From: Riptortus pedestris
Lineage: Eukaryota; Arthropoda; Insecta; Hemiptera; Alydidae
Direction of reading: 5' to 3'
Assembly (NCBI GenBank): GCA_019009955.1
Contig: CM032229.1
Span: forward strand, 124,001 to 188,000
Length of the DNA: 64,000 bases
Shown: positions 11,914 through 23,569 of the stretch, in pieces
Position numbering within the stretch: position 1 is the stretch's first letter
Layout of the letters: the number at the start of each line of letters is the position of its first letter
Position numbers and translations under genes: made by a program
The notes under the pieces: generated by a model
The model's input: the letters and a program-made list of their open reading frames with translations, nothing else
Database searches by the model: none
What the model was told of the DNA's origin: nothing

Positions 11914-12690
11914 ATACTCCTGCTAAATTATCTAAACAAAATGTTTGGATATATTTCATTTAAAGCTGTTTCATTTGAAAGTGTTTCATATCTCCCATCC
12001 AATGCGTCTGATCAAAAAATGTCATAAATTATATTATAAAGATCTTTTCATGGTAAACATCTATACCAATATTAGCAGATTTCCCTCATGGGAAATTAGC
12101 TATAGAAGTCGTACTCATGATGGTATTTTAGAAAAAACTCGGTTAATTTTCAATATAGAGAAAACATGCATATAACAACATTTATAGAACATTACATTTG
12201 CAATAAAATTGATTCGAATAGTAACGGAAATATTTCGTATTTTCAGATTTCTCCCCCTCCCACTAGTCCAATTTTAGCCGTTAACATACTTAATCTTCAT
12301 TTTATCTTTTCGGAAATGACATTATGAGTACAAGCTGAATAGCTAATTTTCCCAAAGGGGCATGAGGACCTTGCCCAAAGCAGTAGGGAATTCCCGCGCC
12401 ACGTCACACTCCTGCTCAAAATCGTAAGCAGCAATTAATTGGAAATATATGAAATTCCATCTGATAACAAATGTATTGGAGTTGTTGGAAGTTAGGGCTG
12501 AATATATTAATATTAATTATTTATTATTGATATGTAATGAAATATTTAGTGACTCACTGCTAAGGGCTGGTTCTAGTTGGCCACTGAGGGACGCCTTCTC
12601 TAGAATCATCATGGTTCCCGTCAAATAGCTGACATCAACTCTCCACGCATCTCCACCTGACAAGATACAATAATAAACAGTAGTTCAACA
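11914..12690. other. No gene; decayed family B sequence with hairpin at both ends
   Basis: Family B-like hairpins occur at about 12075-12105 (reverse orientation, tagcagatttccctcatggg) and 12335-12360 (tagctaattttcccaaaggg). Family B interior lies between them (cccctcccactagtccaatt). This suggests a fold-back arrangement of a decayed copy. Nothing coding recognised. Confidence 0.4.
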
Positions 12691-12693
12691 GTA

Positions 12694-12702
12694 GCTCTCT
12701 CT

Positions 12703-12754
<52 letters not shown>
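12694..12754. repeat. (CT)n microsatellite
   Basis: About 60 bases of CT dinucleotide with one TT interruption. Confidence 0.95.
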
Positions 12755-12759
<5 letters not shown>

Positions 12760-12949
12760 TCCTTCTTTACCCCCGCTTTACCTTAAGGCTGCCCTTTATA
12801 CAAGCGGTTCTTTCCAATTTCTTTTTTTAAATTTTGAAACCCGAATTTTAATAGGTCACAGTAGCTCGTCCTTACTACTCAGAAAATTAGCAGTGAGGTC
12901 AAGCCTAAGTTCAATATAATGTGGAGTGGTGAGCAAATATTTAAAATCG

Positions 12950-14973
12950 GCAAAAGTCTTAGGGCGCCCGCAATTGGAATGCCGCTGCCTCTGCACAGCG
13001 GGACTCCAATAAAATCTTAAACTATACTTAATTTGCTATTTCATTACATACTTTATATAATTTCTAACTTTCATTTATAACGTAATTTACCTATTGTTTT
13101 TCATTTTAAACACATCTGCAGCATATGATTTAAATGCGCAGAAAATGTCTTCTGTTTCCACCAGTTTGGTCAGGGTAGAGAGAGGCCATTCAAGCAAAGA
13201 ATATTCACCTGCTAATTTTCTTCTCTTGTTATAATAGCAATGGCAATGGAATATAACATGCTCGACATTTTCCTCTTCACCGCATTTGCAATTTGAATCT
13301 GCTCTTCTCTTGATCCTGTTGAGGTATTTATTCAAATCGCCGTGTCCCGAAATAAGCTGTGTTGACCAAAAGTCAGGTTTGAACCAGCTTGCGTTGAGTC
13401 TCTTTTCCACATTGGGAAAGAAAGCATACGTGAGTCGCCCTTTTCCGATTGATCCCACCTTCCTTGCCACTCTTCAATTGCAGCATTTCGTATTCGGTTT
13501 TTCAATTCTTTGTCAATTTTTGTCGCTGTAAAAACACTGCTACCAACTTTAGCGGGTAAGCCTCTTTTTATATTATAGCTTGCAATTTTTATTTCTAATT
13601 CTAAATCTATGGGCAGTACGCCTCAAATGACTTGAAGGGCTTCAGAAGAAACAGTTCGGTAAGCTCTAGTTACTTAGATTAGTGCTTGTCTTTGAATACC
13701 GGCAAGTAAGGAACGCTCTTTCTTGCTCAGACTATTTCCCCAGGCCAGTGAAGCATATGCTATTATAGGGATGAAAAGTGCTTTGTACAGGATAACACGA
13801 TTTTTATGGTGTAATCCCCAGGTGGTTCCTGCCAATTTATTTAGACACGCATACCGTAGGGAGACTTTACTCTTTAATTCTTTTAGGTGGTTGTTAAAAG
13901 AGAAACGTTCGCCGATCATAACTCCTAAGTATTGGACAACACACTTCTTGCGAAGGCCGGATAGTTATCCCACACACTTAGACGATTGGAGGTGAATTTT
14001 ATGAAATTTTTCCTTTTAACAACAATGTTTTTGTTTTAGAGGGATTCAGTCTTAATTTGTTAGTTTCACACCATTCTAGCATAATATTTACCACAGCTTT
14101 AGCTTTTTCTTCTATAGAATTACGAGAGTTTGCTTCGAAGACAACTGCGAGGTCATCAATATAGGTTAAAGGTGTGACATTTTCTGCTTCTAATTTTACT
14201 AGCAATGGATTAATGACCACATTCCAAAGCATTGGTCCAAGTACTGAGCCTTGAGGGCATCCTCGTTGGGCCCGTTTAGTAATCTTTTGGTTACATAGTC
14301 TTATAAAAGAAATCCTATCCGAGAGGTAGTTCAGTAATAATTTATAAATATTTTTGGGACAATCTATATTCTTTAGTTCATGTACAATTGAAGGCCACCA
14401 TAAACTATCAAAAGCTGCTGCGACATCAAAAAAACGCAAAACACGTATTTCTGAGTAGAGCAACTGGCCAAATTGTGCATGGCACGAATAGCGTCAGTCG
14501 ACGATCTATATCTAGTCGATCCAAATTGATGGGGGGACTGTGCTCATATCACTAATGGTTCCAGTGACTTATATATCAGTCGTTCTAGGATTTTTCCAAG
14601 AATTGGGAGGAGGCTAATTGGTCTGTAAGAACTGGTAGAAATATCATTGTTTCCTGGTTTTAAGACTGCTACTATTTCAGCTGTTTTCCATGCAGCAGGA
14701 AATACGCCTTCTTCTAGACATCTATTATATAAATCATGCAGAGTACTCAAAAGAGTACTTTTGCATTTTTTGATAACGGCACCTTCTATCATATCTGGAC
14801 CAGGTGATTTTGATGGTTTGACCTTATCTATTGCCATTTCTATGTCCAGAATATCCCATGTCCCTATATCACTAGTATTAGGCAAGTTATTTCCACTGGC
14901 ACGTAAGAGAGTTTGGGCTTGACTATCTTGAGAGGGGTCATCATCTCCCCCTCTGTCCTTGGGGGGTGGGGGC
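12950..14973 (-). pseudogene. R1-clade LINE, 3' half (RT and C-terminus), decayed
   Basis: Minus-strand ORF2 relic in four main pieces. 14970-14544 gives DKVKPSKSPGPDMIEG and SSYRPISLLPILGKILERL (RT motifs 0-2). 14463-13999 gives FFDVAAAFDSLWW (motif A), QRGCPQGSVLGPMLWN (motif B) and the catalytic YIDDLAVVFEA (motif C). 13919-13674 gives the thumb region. 13470-13087 gives CKCGEEENVEHVIFHC, the R1-type C-terminal zinc knuckle, ending at 13087. Stops at TGA/TAA and frameshifts separate the pieces, so it is dead. The N-terminal endonuclease is missing and the element is cut at a (CT)n/(TA)n tract. R1 clade assignment rests on motif style; a related clade is possible. Confidence 0.8.
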
Positions 14974-15029
14974 GCTCTCTCTCTCTCTCTCTCTCACTCT
15001 CACTCTCACTCTCTCTCTCACTCTCTCTC

Positions 15030-15073
<44 letters not shown>

Positions 15074-15074
15074 A

Positions 15075-15150
<76 letters not shown>
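14974..15150. repeat. (CT)n with CACTCT interruptions joined to (TA)n
   Basis: CT repeats at 14974-15096 with regular A substitutions pass directly into (TA)n at 15097-15150. The tract marks the 5' truncation of the R1-like LINE. SLSL and IYIY ORFs here are artefacts. Confidence 0.95.
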
Positions 15151-15152
<2 letters not shown>

Positions 15153-16505
15153 TGAATGGTAACAAGACTGGATAGGGACGGTCAACAAACTTAGACAAAT
15201 AAATCGGGAATGTAACTCGCCACTCTAAGATTACTATGTGAGATGAAGGTCAACCTTTAACTCACATGGATAGTCTGAACATCTGGGGAAATATTCTGAT
15301 TACATAATATAAAGCATACATTCATATTTTAGGATTAGATGAATTTAAAAAAAGACACATGCCCATTTGTAAATATTTAATACTTTCTTTAAATAGACTA
15401 CCTCCTGGTGTGAGTTTCCAGATCGTAAAATATTATTGAACCAATCTTGTTTAACTATTGATGTTCTGCAATTGTCGTTCGATGTATTTATTTTTTAATT
15501 CATTTAATAAGTACATTTTTCGTGCTATCTTGTTTTGAACCTTCAATATCGGCCCCTCTCCTTTCTAGTCGTCTTATTAACATAGAAATAGTGAATATGT
15601 GGTGGGGTGTGTCACATATGCTATTCCACTACGTGGGAAATCTGCTTAGTTTACGCAGCCCCTGTATGACGGATTTTTGTTGACATCTCCTACGTAGGAT
15701 TGATGGACTTGGAGTCATGAGTCGCAAGAGACTTCAATAGGTGATTTCCACTAAGGGAAATCTGCCAAAATACAGTGACTCGAAATGTATTCATTTATTG
15801 AAATTGAAATATTCCTAAACCTACTGGAGACTCCAAATTGAGCCAGCATTAAGCGTGCTAGCGTCATTACAAACATATATATGTTGACGCACGTGCGAGA
15901 GCGTCATACTTGCTGGTTAAGTATTTACAGGAGTGAGTCATGACCGACAGTTGTACTTGCACCGGCAATAAACCCGCAATTACTCCATTACAACTGCATT
16001 ACTATTTGATAAAGAGACGCAGAATTAGAGGCCTTCTCCAGGATATTAAAGGCCAGCAGCCAATTATTCCACAGGCAAGCCAATTTTAAGGCATTATCAT
16101 TGTTGGACGCCTAATTTAAAACAAAATTTCATAAAAATTGAATCTGCGTCTTACTTAATCATAGTCTTCTCAGAAACGGGCAGTTTTAGACGATTACGTT
16201 TTAAAATTAGCAAAGAAGTAAGAACAATTTACAGATACCGGATTGTAGGAATCATTATAAATAAAAATGAGAAGCTAGATTAAAGAAAGGTGTAAGATTG
16301 CACTGTGGTCACCATAGTCTGGTCAATTCAAGAGGCAAATCGAAGAAGGCCGTCACGCAAGGGCTGCATCAACTAAGCAGAGTTCACACCTGCTCCTATG
16401 ACACCCTCCTCATCTCTCTACTTGCTATTTATTTATATGTAATGGGGGGGGGGTTACTGAAGGCAGAAAGTACGAATAACTCGCTTAATAAATGAAGTTA
16501 AAAAA
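15151..16505. other. No gene; family B end fragments
   Basis: A reversed family B 5' end is at about 15636-15682 (gggaaatctgcttagtttac, then gcagcccctg). A 3'-hairpin-like segment is at 15735-15765 (gtgatttccactaagggaaa, then tctgcc). A second 5'-end-like piece is at 16347-16380 (ccgtcacgcaagggctgc). No coding sequence recognised; runs of G at 16443-16452. Confidence 0.45.
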
Positions 16506-17876
16506 ATTCCGTCACGCAGTGCAGCGTAAACTAAGCAGAGTTCCCGCGCACAGCTACAACACGCTTCAGCTATCATGTCTTTACATATTTTCTGTCTCTA
16601 ATTAAAAAAATGGTCGCCACGCTAGGGCTACGTTTAAGTTTAACAAAAGATAAATCTACATTCTGGTAACACAATACCATCGTCAATATTATGTGAATAA
16701 ATACAAACGATAATGCGAAACCCCCCGACGGGAAGCGTCTGAAATGAAAAGAAACAGTTCTGCCAACTTTCCACCGGAAAGAAAAACAAATACTGAAAAA
16801 TATATCTGAATATAACATATTAATTTGATTGAAAACTATTTCTATATCTAGCACTGTAATTTATAATGAATCAGAATAATTTTTATCTCAATCAATCAAA
16901 TTTAAGTAGTACAAAAACTAAGGGCGGGGGGGGCACCATAACATATTTGCATGTATCTCATATAATAAAGGTCTCTTGAATACAATATTTGGTATCTAAA
17001 CTTCAAATAATGTGGGTTATTATTATTGTTTATGCAACACAAGTAGAAATGGGGGTTTACAGAAGGCTGAAAATTTAAAAATTCAAATATCTCGGTTAAT
17101 ATACAAGATAGAGAATAAAAGGACATTGCAATATCTATAGTAAATTTAATTTAAAATAAGATTGATTCTATACCTTTCGACCCGACTTAGAGTAATGAAG
17201 ATATTTCGAATTTGCTATATTCTATAAAAATGCATATAGCAACAATTGTAGATCATCAGTAGTGTAACAAGATGTGTTCTAAAACATTTTACCATCCACT
17301 GATTAGAACGGAGATATTTGCAGTTTGTCAATCCCCGCTCCGATTTCAGCCAATAACAAATATGATATTTAGTGAACTAAAACGGTTAAATAACGATGGT
17401 ATAGATCAAATACACATTTTCAAGTAGAGAACGAAAAATCTTACTTGATGACGCTATCACAATGTATTTTCATGTATCGCACAAACTAAAAGTTCAATGA
17501 AAACCGTATTTGGTATTTAGCCTTGGAATGAAGAGGTTTATGAGATAATAGCTAATTGTTAATATGCGATGAGTAGGATTGGGTGTTTACAGATGGCCGA
17601 AAACTGAAACAATAAATATTTCGGTTAATATTCAACATAGAGAGAATATGCACATAAAAACATTACATTCGCATTAAGATTGATTCTATCCAAAGTCCTG
17701 ATCCGACTCGAGGTATCGGAGATATTTATTGAATCTTTCATATATTTTGAATTTTCGAAATTGCCCCTCTCTGAATCCTCCTCTCGCCGGTTCCATTTCA
17801 GCCGTTAACGAACTTGACCGATAATTTTACATAAAATGTTAAAACGTCGAGTTGGGTAACGATCAAACAAGATTTG

Positions 17877-17878
<2 letters not shown>

Positions 17879-17951
<73 letters not shown>
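17879..17951. repeat. (TA)n microsatellite
   Basis: About 70 bases of TA, the internal microsatellite of the family B element and also the 5' flank of the Helitron that follows. Confidence 0.95.
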
Positions 17952-18164
17952 ATTGTAACCTCTGTCTGTACATTTTGATTTTTTTCACGAAATTTCACGA
18001 TACTTTTTCGCTTCACATGTCATAGACACCATAAATGCATTTTGTTTCTTTCGTGTATCTTTATAGAGCGTGCTTCGTTCAGTAGAAGGGGAGCTGTCAT
18101 TACCCCAACAGGTCTGACAGGCCTGAGGAGACCGACCAAGCCAGAAGTAGTACTAGGGCTTCAG

Positions 18165-18206
<42 letters not shown>

Positions 18207-18593
18207 GTGTATGTTTGTTACCTTTTCACGCATAAACAGCTGAACCGAATTTATGAAACTTGGTATGTATATTACTACTAACCCAACTTAGACTTTAGGC
18301 TATATTAATATTCTCTAAGACAAACAGGAGTGGGGGTTATAAGGGAAGCCTGAAATTAAAAATAGCGATATTTCGTTTCCTATTGGTTTTTCGGCAAATA
18401 TGAACATAACAATAGTTGTTTATTTTGTTTTTTTAGAGTAAGTTTTGTTATATACACTTTTTTTGTATATCGAATTATAAACGAGATATATGTTAAAACC
18501 TACAGCGGAAGTGACGAATTTTATTTGGGACAAAAGACTCAACCGAACTAAATAAAACTCGGTTTGTGAATTAGCACTAACGCCTTAGCTTAG
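17940..18593 (+). mobile_element. Non-autonomous Helitron, family A, truncated
   Basis: Begins in the TA tract, followed by attgtaacctctgtctgtac and the family A 5' region, then one and a half ~300-bp modules. It stops near 18593 without the CCCGGG hairpin/CTAG end. A 147-bp poly(A)-tailed insertion interrupts it at 18059-18205. Confidence 0.65.
18059..18205 (+). mobile_element. 5'-truncated LINE copy (same family as 39.0-41.4 kb)
   Basis: A 147-bp insertion into a Helitron, flanked by a 7-bp duplication CGTGTAT (18052-18058 and 18206-18212). It contains gttcagtagaaggggagctg and ends in an uninterrupted run of 39 A (18167-18205). The same segment precedes the poly(A) of the LINE at 41395 and the minus-strand copy at 24498-24937, which supports a 3' untranslated end fragment. 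Confidence 0.7.
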
Positions 18594-18790
18594 AAGTGAA
18601 ACGAGTTTGATAACGATACGACCAAACGTGTACCCGCTAGAATAGTAACATACAAGTACATATACTCGTACATATAGATATCTATAATTTAGATCGAACC
18701 TCATTTTCTTCAAATCTTTTGTAGGATAGTTGAAAATCATGTCATGAGTATAACGTCAATATCTGATTCCCGTTAAGGGAAAACTGTTAA

Positions 18791-19534
18791 AAGAAACATG
18801 GTGAACATCACACTTTCTTGTACCCTACTAAATTAAATAAATAAGAAGTTTCGTTGAAGTCGTTTTAATTTGTTTGCTCTGTTGATAACCCCCCCCCCCG
18901 TCAATAGTTCTTTGACTACTAAAATTTTAGTTTTAAAATATAAATTTTTCTTATTCATTATAAATTGCAGTCCTAGATATAGTAAATAGTTTGCAATGAA
19001 GTTAATGTGTTATATTCAGATATATATCAGTAATTGCTTTCCTTTCCGGTAAAGAATATCTATATCTATCTGTTCAGCTGTGAGTGGTTGGCAGACCTAT
19101 TTCTTTACTATTCAGAAGCCGTTTCCGTTGGGACCTTATTAAAATTAACTGAATGATTTATCATTATCGTTTGCATTTACTCACGTTGTTGTTAAGTGAT
19201 AGCAGTATGCAGATTTGTCTATTGGAAATCTTCACGTGGGAAATCTGCTTAGTTTACGCAGCCCCTGCGTGACGGTAATTTTGAGTTGTGGGATGCCACG
19301 CCGAAATTAGTCAAAACGGTATCTGAGAAGATCAAAACGGATAATTATCCGTTATCTGAATTATAATTCAGTTCCAATCGAAACTCTAAAAATCGAAAAT
19401 GTTCTCCATTACAGAACTTACCATTTCGTAGAAGGTAGCAAAAACAACAAACAAAAATCAAATAACTCGGTTCGTACAAGGAGCAAAAACGAACATAGGA
19501 CGTACAGATTAAGAGTCAATTCGTTCATTGGATC
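18791..19534. other. No gene; reversed family B 5' end
   Basis: A well-kept family B 5' end lies in reverse at 19232-19277 (cacgtgggaaatctgcttag, then tttacgcagcccctgcgtga). A C-run at 18890-18899. No coding sequence recognised. Confidence 0.45.
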
Positions 19535-19690
19535 ATATTTGCAGATGATATTGCACTGGTGGCAAAGTCCCAAGTAGAGATGCATAGATTGCTTCTAGTC
19601 CAGAAGGGTGCTCTAGATCTGTTTAGCCTGCAAGGAAAAGAAAATATTAATATTAGAATCTCCATAATTGAAAAAATATAGTCCTCTTGA
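19535..19690 (+). pseudogene. LINE RT fragment, FADDIALVAKS core
   Basis: The plus strand at about 19535-19660 reads IFADDIALVAKSQVEM, then GALDLFSLQGKE, the catalytic FADD box and following helix of a CR1/RTE-type reverse transcriptase. It is only about 50 codons long with no intact flanking RT, so it is a fragment. Confidence 0.5.
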
Positions 19691-19954
19691 ATCTAGAAAC
19701 AACTAACATCCGTTTTCATAAAGCAGTAGCCTCCAAGCGAATGACCGCATTTGTTTAGTTTTAGATGTTTGCTCTCTAAAATACTCTTTTGCATTAAGCA
19801 AAAGTTGTTTTTTATATATTCTTCTATCAAGTTGTAGCAGTGTCTCTAGTGATGATGATTCCTATGAAGGAAATGTGCTTTACATTGTTAGTGGTAGAGC
19901 AGTTCAAGCTTTTATCTTTCATAGGCTTTGTTTCATCTCTATTCCTAAACATTA

Positions 19955-20065
19955 TTGTTTTATGTGCATTCCTTGAGTTTGAACTTATCCAGGACGCCTT
20001 TTAGGACTTGCAACATTCTATTCAGCTCTGCTCCTGATTTCGCCACCAGTGCAATCCCATCCTAA
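19955..20065 (-). pseudogene. LINE RT fragment, reverse orientation
   Basis: The minus strand reads DGIALVAKSGAELNRMLQVL then GVLDKFKLKE, the same RT core as the fragment at 19535 but inverted. The two form an inverted pair about 300 bp apart. Confidence 0.45.
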
Positions 20066-20298
20066 CCTTCTTTACATGGTATGAGCTCCCAGTCTACTAC
20101 AACTTTAATATTCTTGCGAAAATTAAGTACATGAAAAATTAAACAGAGTTAATCACATATTTAAGAAGTACGAAGGAGATGAAAGGAGCCGACCGACGGA
20201 AGGACTCTTGGCACCCGAGCAGTCTACTGGAGCCGGGACTGTTCTAGACTGCGCCTAGTCCCTTTTGGGCATTCCCCTTTGGTGTTTTGCAACAAAGC

Positions 20299-20305
20299 TA
20301 TAAAT
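20299..20305 (+). promoter_or_regulatory. TATA box
   Basis: TATAAAT with a possible initiator (ttagttt) 25-30 bases downstream, located in a locally GC-rich stretch directly before the 28-bp repeat array. Confidence 0.4.
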
Positions 20306-20439
20306 GGGACCCAGCCCGCCCCGAGTTAGTTTAGTTTGTTCTCGGTTTTCTTCAAGTGAATAACAGTGCAGTTTTAGTGAACAGTGCGTTTCAGTTGCAG
20401 TGCGGAAGTGCTTTTATGTGAAGAACAGTGTTGTGCCTT

Positions 20440-20892
20440 GTTTCTGTAAAGAACAGTAGAGTGCCGTGTTTAAGCAAAGAACAGTAGAGTGCCGTGTTTA
20501 AGCAAAGAACAGTAGAGTGCCGTGTTTAAGCAAAGAACAGTAGAGTGCCGTGTTTAAGCAAAGAACAGTGGGGCGCCGTGTTTAAGCAAAGAACAGTAGA
20601 GTGCCGTGTTTAAGCAAAGAACAGTAGAGTGCCGTGTTTAAGCAAAGAACAGTAGAGTGCCGTGTTTAAGCAAAGAACAGTAGAGTGCCGTGTTTAAGCA
20701 AAGAACAGTAGAGTGCCGTGTTTAAGCAAAGAACAGTAGAGTGCCGTGTTTAAGCAAAGAACAGTAGAGTGCCGTGTTTAAGCAAAGAACAGTGGGGCGC
20801 CGTGTTTAAGCAAAGAACAGTAGAGTGCCGTGTTTAAGCAAAGAACAGTAGAGTTCCGTGTTTAAGCAAAGAACAGTGGGGCGCCGTGTCCC
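20440..20892. repeat. 28-bp tandem array
   Basis: About 16 units of aagcaaagaacagtagagtg followed by ccgtgttt. A variant unit with gtggggcgcc occurs at about 20569, 20792 and 20876, spaced 8 and 3 units apart, so there is higher-order periodicity. Degenerate units at 20340-20440 grade into the array from the promoter side. Confidence 0.95.
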
Positions 20893-21115
20893 AATAAATT
20901 GAGTTATTGGACTATGTAATCTGAAGAACAGTATAGTTATCAGAGTAGAGTTATACTGTGAGTAGTAGTTAAGGATAATTAACTAAGTGTGTAGTGCATT
21001 GATAAATAGATTGTGCAGTGATAAAAACTCTATAGCTTTTGTGTTTAATTCTGCAATCCAAAAGATCTCTAATAAACAAGGTTTATTACTGATTTTGTGA
21101 TAATCGTAACAATAT

Positions 21116-21640
21116 GCTCCAGTCGTGCCATAGTGAGAGATGTGATTCAATACATGGTCAAAATTTCATAGAAACTTGTGCCCAATAAAAGGTCGTTTCA
21201 GTCATGCATAAAGTTACAAATATTTTTCTAGTTGTTCGTGCACTATGGTAAACATAAAGCACAATATTCGGGCATCTGTCAATTTTCTACTTCGTTGGAA
21301 AATGTCATACAGTGATTTGATTATTGCCTGAACGTTCTCTTCAGAGTCCATTGTGTCAGCTGTTCTAAGAATCCATTGCACTAGGGGTAAAAACCATAAC
21401 GAGACATGAAAGACAGAAATTGTTTAATATTCGAAATGGGAGAGGCGATAGGAGCGACATCAAAAGTGGCAAGCTAGGAAATCAAATTGATGCTCTCCCT
21501 CTCATATTTCTTTCCGTTTTTACCCCTGAGCTGCCTTCCACGAACCAATTTGCTCGAGAGCCTCTCTCTACCGGCTCATATTCAGAATTGTTTCCTCGAA
21601 GACTCCCAAGTCCCATTTCACTCACAGCTTTACCATATTG
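21116..21640. other. No gene recognised
   Basis: Mixed-composition sequence. The overlapping plus ORFs at 21420-21764 run into the (CT)n tract and have no recognised motif. Confidence 0.35.
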
Positions 21641-21704
21641 TCTCTCTCTCTCTCTCTCACTCTCACTCTCTCTCTCTCTCTCTCACTCTCTCTCTCTCTC
21701 TCTC
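21641..21704. repeat. (CT)n microsatellite with CA interruptions
   Basis: CT dinucleotides with CACTCT interruptions, similar in style to the tract at 14974. Confidence 0.95.
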
Positions 21705-21956
21705 CCCCAAAAAACTGGAATCAAATTTTTAAGATCTCCATCTTCCCTGAGGCAAGGAGAATAATACATCCTCTCTATCGTCATACTAAATTCCAAGGAG
21801 TTTGCATTGTTAATAAAAACTTCAGTATTGCTAGTACTGAAACATGATAAAGCTACAAACCGATACTTCTTCCCATATTTTCCTTGAGGGAAATCAGATA
21901 TTGTATATTGGTTGTATTCATAACGCAAATTTTGAAACATTTCCTCAAATGCCCAT

Positions 21957-22819
21957 AGGAGTTAGCCAGATGCCAGAGAGCTAGATAGAGGAGTTAGCCA
22001 GCTGCCTAGCAAGCAGCTAGATAGAGGAGTTAGCCAGCTGCCTAGCAAGCAGCTAGATAGAGGAGTTAGCCAGCTGCCTAGCAAGCAGCTAGATAGAGGA
22101 GTTAGCCAGCTGCCTAGCAAGCAGCTAGATAGAGGAGTTAGCCAGCTGCCTAGCAAGCAGCTAGATAGAGGAGTTAGCCAGCTGCCAGAGAGCTAGATAG
22201 AGGAGTTAGCCAGCTGCCTAGCAAGCAGCTAGATAGAGGAGTTAGCCAGCTGCCTAGCAAGCAGCTAGATAGAGGAGTTAGCCAGCTGCCTAGCAAGCAG
22301 CTAGATAGAGGAGTTAGCCAGCTGCCTAGCAAGCAGCTAGATAGAGGAGTTAGCCAGCTGCCTAGCAAGCAGCTAGATAGAGGAGTTAGCCAGCTGCCTA
22401 GCAAGCAGCTAGATAGAGGAGTTAGCCAGCTGCCTAGCAAGCAGCTAGATAGAGGAGTTAGCCAGCTGCCTAGCAAGCAGCTAGATAGAGGAGTTAGCCA
22501 GCTGCCTAGCAAGCAGCTAGATAGAGGAGTTAGCCAGCTGCCTAGCAAGCAGCTAGATAGAGGAGTTAGCCAGCTGCCTAGCAAGCAGCTAGATAGAGGA
22601 GTTAGCCAGCTGCCTAGCAAGCAGCTAGATAGAGGAGTTAGCCAGCTGCCTAGCAAGCAGCTAGATAGAGGAGTTAGCCAGCTGCCTAGCAAGCAGCTAG
22701 ATAGAGGAGTTAGCCAGCTGCCTAGCAAGCAGCTAGATAGAGGAGTTAGCCAGCTGCCTAGCAAGCAGCTAGATAGAGGAGTTAGCCAGCTGCCTAGCAA
22801 GCAGCTAGATAGAGGAGTT
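21957..22819. repeat. 36-bp tandem array with hairpin in each unit
   Basis: About 24 near-identical units of gagttagccagctgcctagc followed by aagcagctagatagag. Two 32-bp variant units lie at about 21960 and 22173. Each unit contains GCTGC-CTAGCAA-GCAGC, a 5-bp stem with 7-base loop, and CAGCTG. Because 36 is a multiple of 3, all frames stay open; the minus-strand ORF of repeated LLGSWLTPLSSC is a by-product rather than a gene. Confidence 0.95.
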
Positions 22820-23569
22820 GGTCAGAAATGATGGACCTTTCTCCACTTTCTTCCAATATCACTGGTTAGCGTTGTATGGTACAGAGCAGATGTAGGCAGG
22901 GCTCCACAATACTACCTGTAGGAATGGTGAGAGAGCTCCGGGAGGATAGAACCTGCCAGTTAGTACACAAATACTGCTTCTTTTTAGTAAACAAGGGAGT
23001 AATTGACTATTGTATGTGGCGATAATCGCAAATGGATAATTAAGTGAGTAAATATTAATTGTGTAATTTGGCGTAGTTTCCACATGCCATCGAATTTTAA
23101 TGAAACATAATGATTTTGTAACTTTTTCAATGAAAACCTGAAGACGTATTTTGCTTAAACTTATCTACAGATGATTTTTATCTGTTCCACGTGTTAATAA
23201 TTAACATTTCTGCTATTTATTCATTTTCTCGAGTGTTTTCGAAAGCCCTATTTGAATAAATGTTTCTAGACCTTGTCAAGAGAGTTCAGTCACCTTGTCC
23301 TTGACGGTTCCTACAGGACAAGAGATCTGTCTTCGGAAACGTCCTATTGAGGTCAAACTCATGACTCGTTTCTTATAGTGGCCATTTCCGCTCTACATGC
23401 GGTAGAATTCACTTCCAGCTGAGAGAATACCAATTTAGAATATGGATGCTCGGCAAGATGTTCCTGGCACAGTTGCATGGCACCGATGATATTAAAGATG
23501 CACTGCATCGAAAGCGCTCTGTCACTTCAATATATTGTTAATGTGGAAGTGTGGTCATTCCCCTTACTT
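22820..23569. other. No gene recognised
   Basis: Unassigned sequence with no long ORF, no recognised repeat family and no splice-bounded coding stretch that I could support. Confidence 0.35.

Larger units (their letters stand above)
16506..18790 (+). mobile_element. Family B element (HINE/Helentron-like), interrupted by a Helitron
   Basis: Starts with ccgtcacgcagtgcagcgta then aactaagcaga. Runs through two diverged copies of the family interior (ctcggttaatattcaa, ccgttccatttcagccgt-like, gttaacgaacttgacc) to a (TA)n tract at 17879. After the inserted Helitron it resumes at about 18594 with gataacgatacgacc, then the 3' module (cctcattttcttcaaatc) and the terminal hairpin ctgattcccgttaagggaaa at 18764-18783. 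Diverged relative to the copies at 29.0 and 58.8 kb, so it is older. No ORF. Boundaries are approximate. Confidence 0.5.
20178..21115 (+). mobile_element. Solo-LTR-like or promoter-bearing element
   Basis: A GC-richer block with a TATA box at 20299-20305, an initiator-like gagttagtttagttt about 25-35 bases downstream, a 28-bp tandem array, then AATAAA at about 21069 and an end reading gtgataatcgtaaca. The order promoter, transcribed leader, poly(A) signal, ...CA end is that of an LTR. No target duplication or primer-binding site could be confirmed, and the left border is a guess from TG at 20178. It could instead be a cellular promoter with a repetitive 5' untranslated region. Confidence 0.35.

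Noticed and set aside
11368..12027. Long glycine-rich (minus) and proline-rich (plus) ORFs
   Set aside because: They are translations of the poly-C/poly-G minisatellite and exist in every frame.
14913..15198. SLSLSL and IYIYIY ORFs
   Set aside because: Translations of (CT)n and (TA)n.
22174..22800. 208-codon minus ORF of repeated LLGSWLTPLSSC
   Set aside because: Pure translation of a 36-bp array whose length is a multiple of three; no flanking gene structure.
20440..22819. Regularly spaced repeats that might suggest CRISPR
   Set aside because: Units are contiguous with no unique spacers, and the context is eukaryotic.
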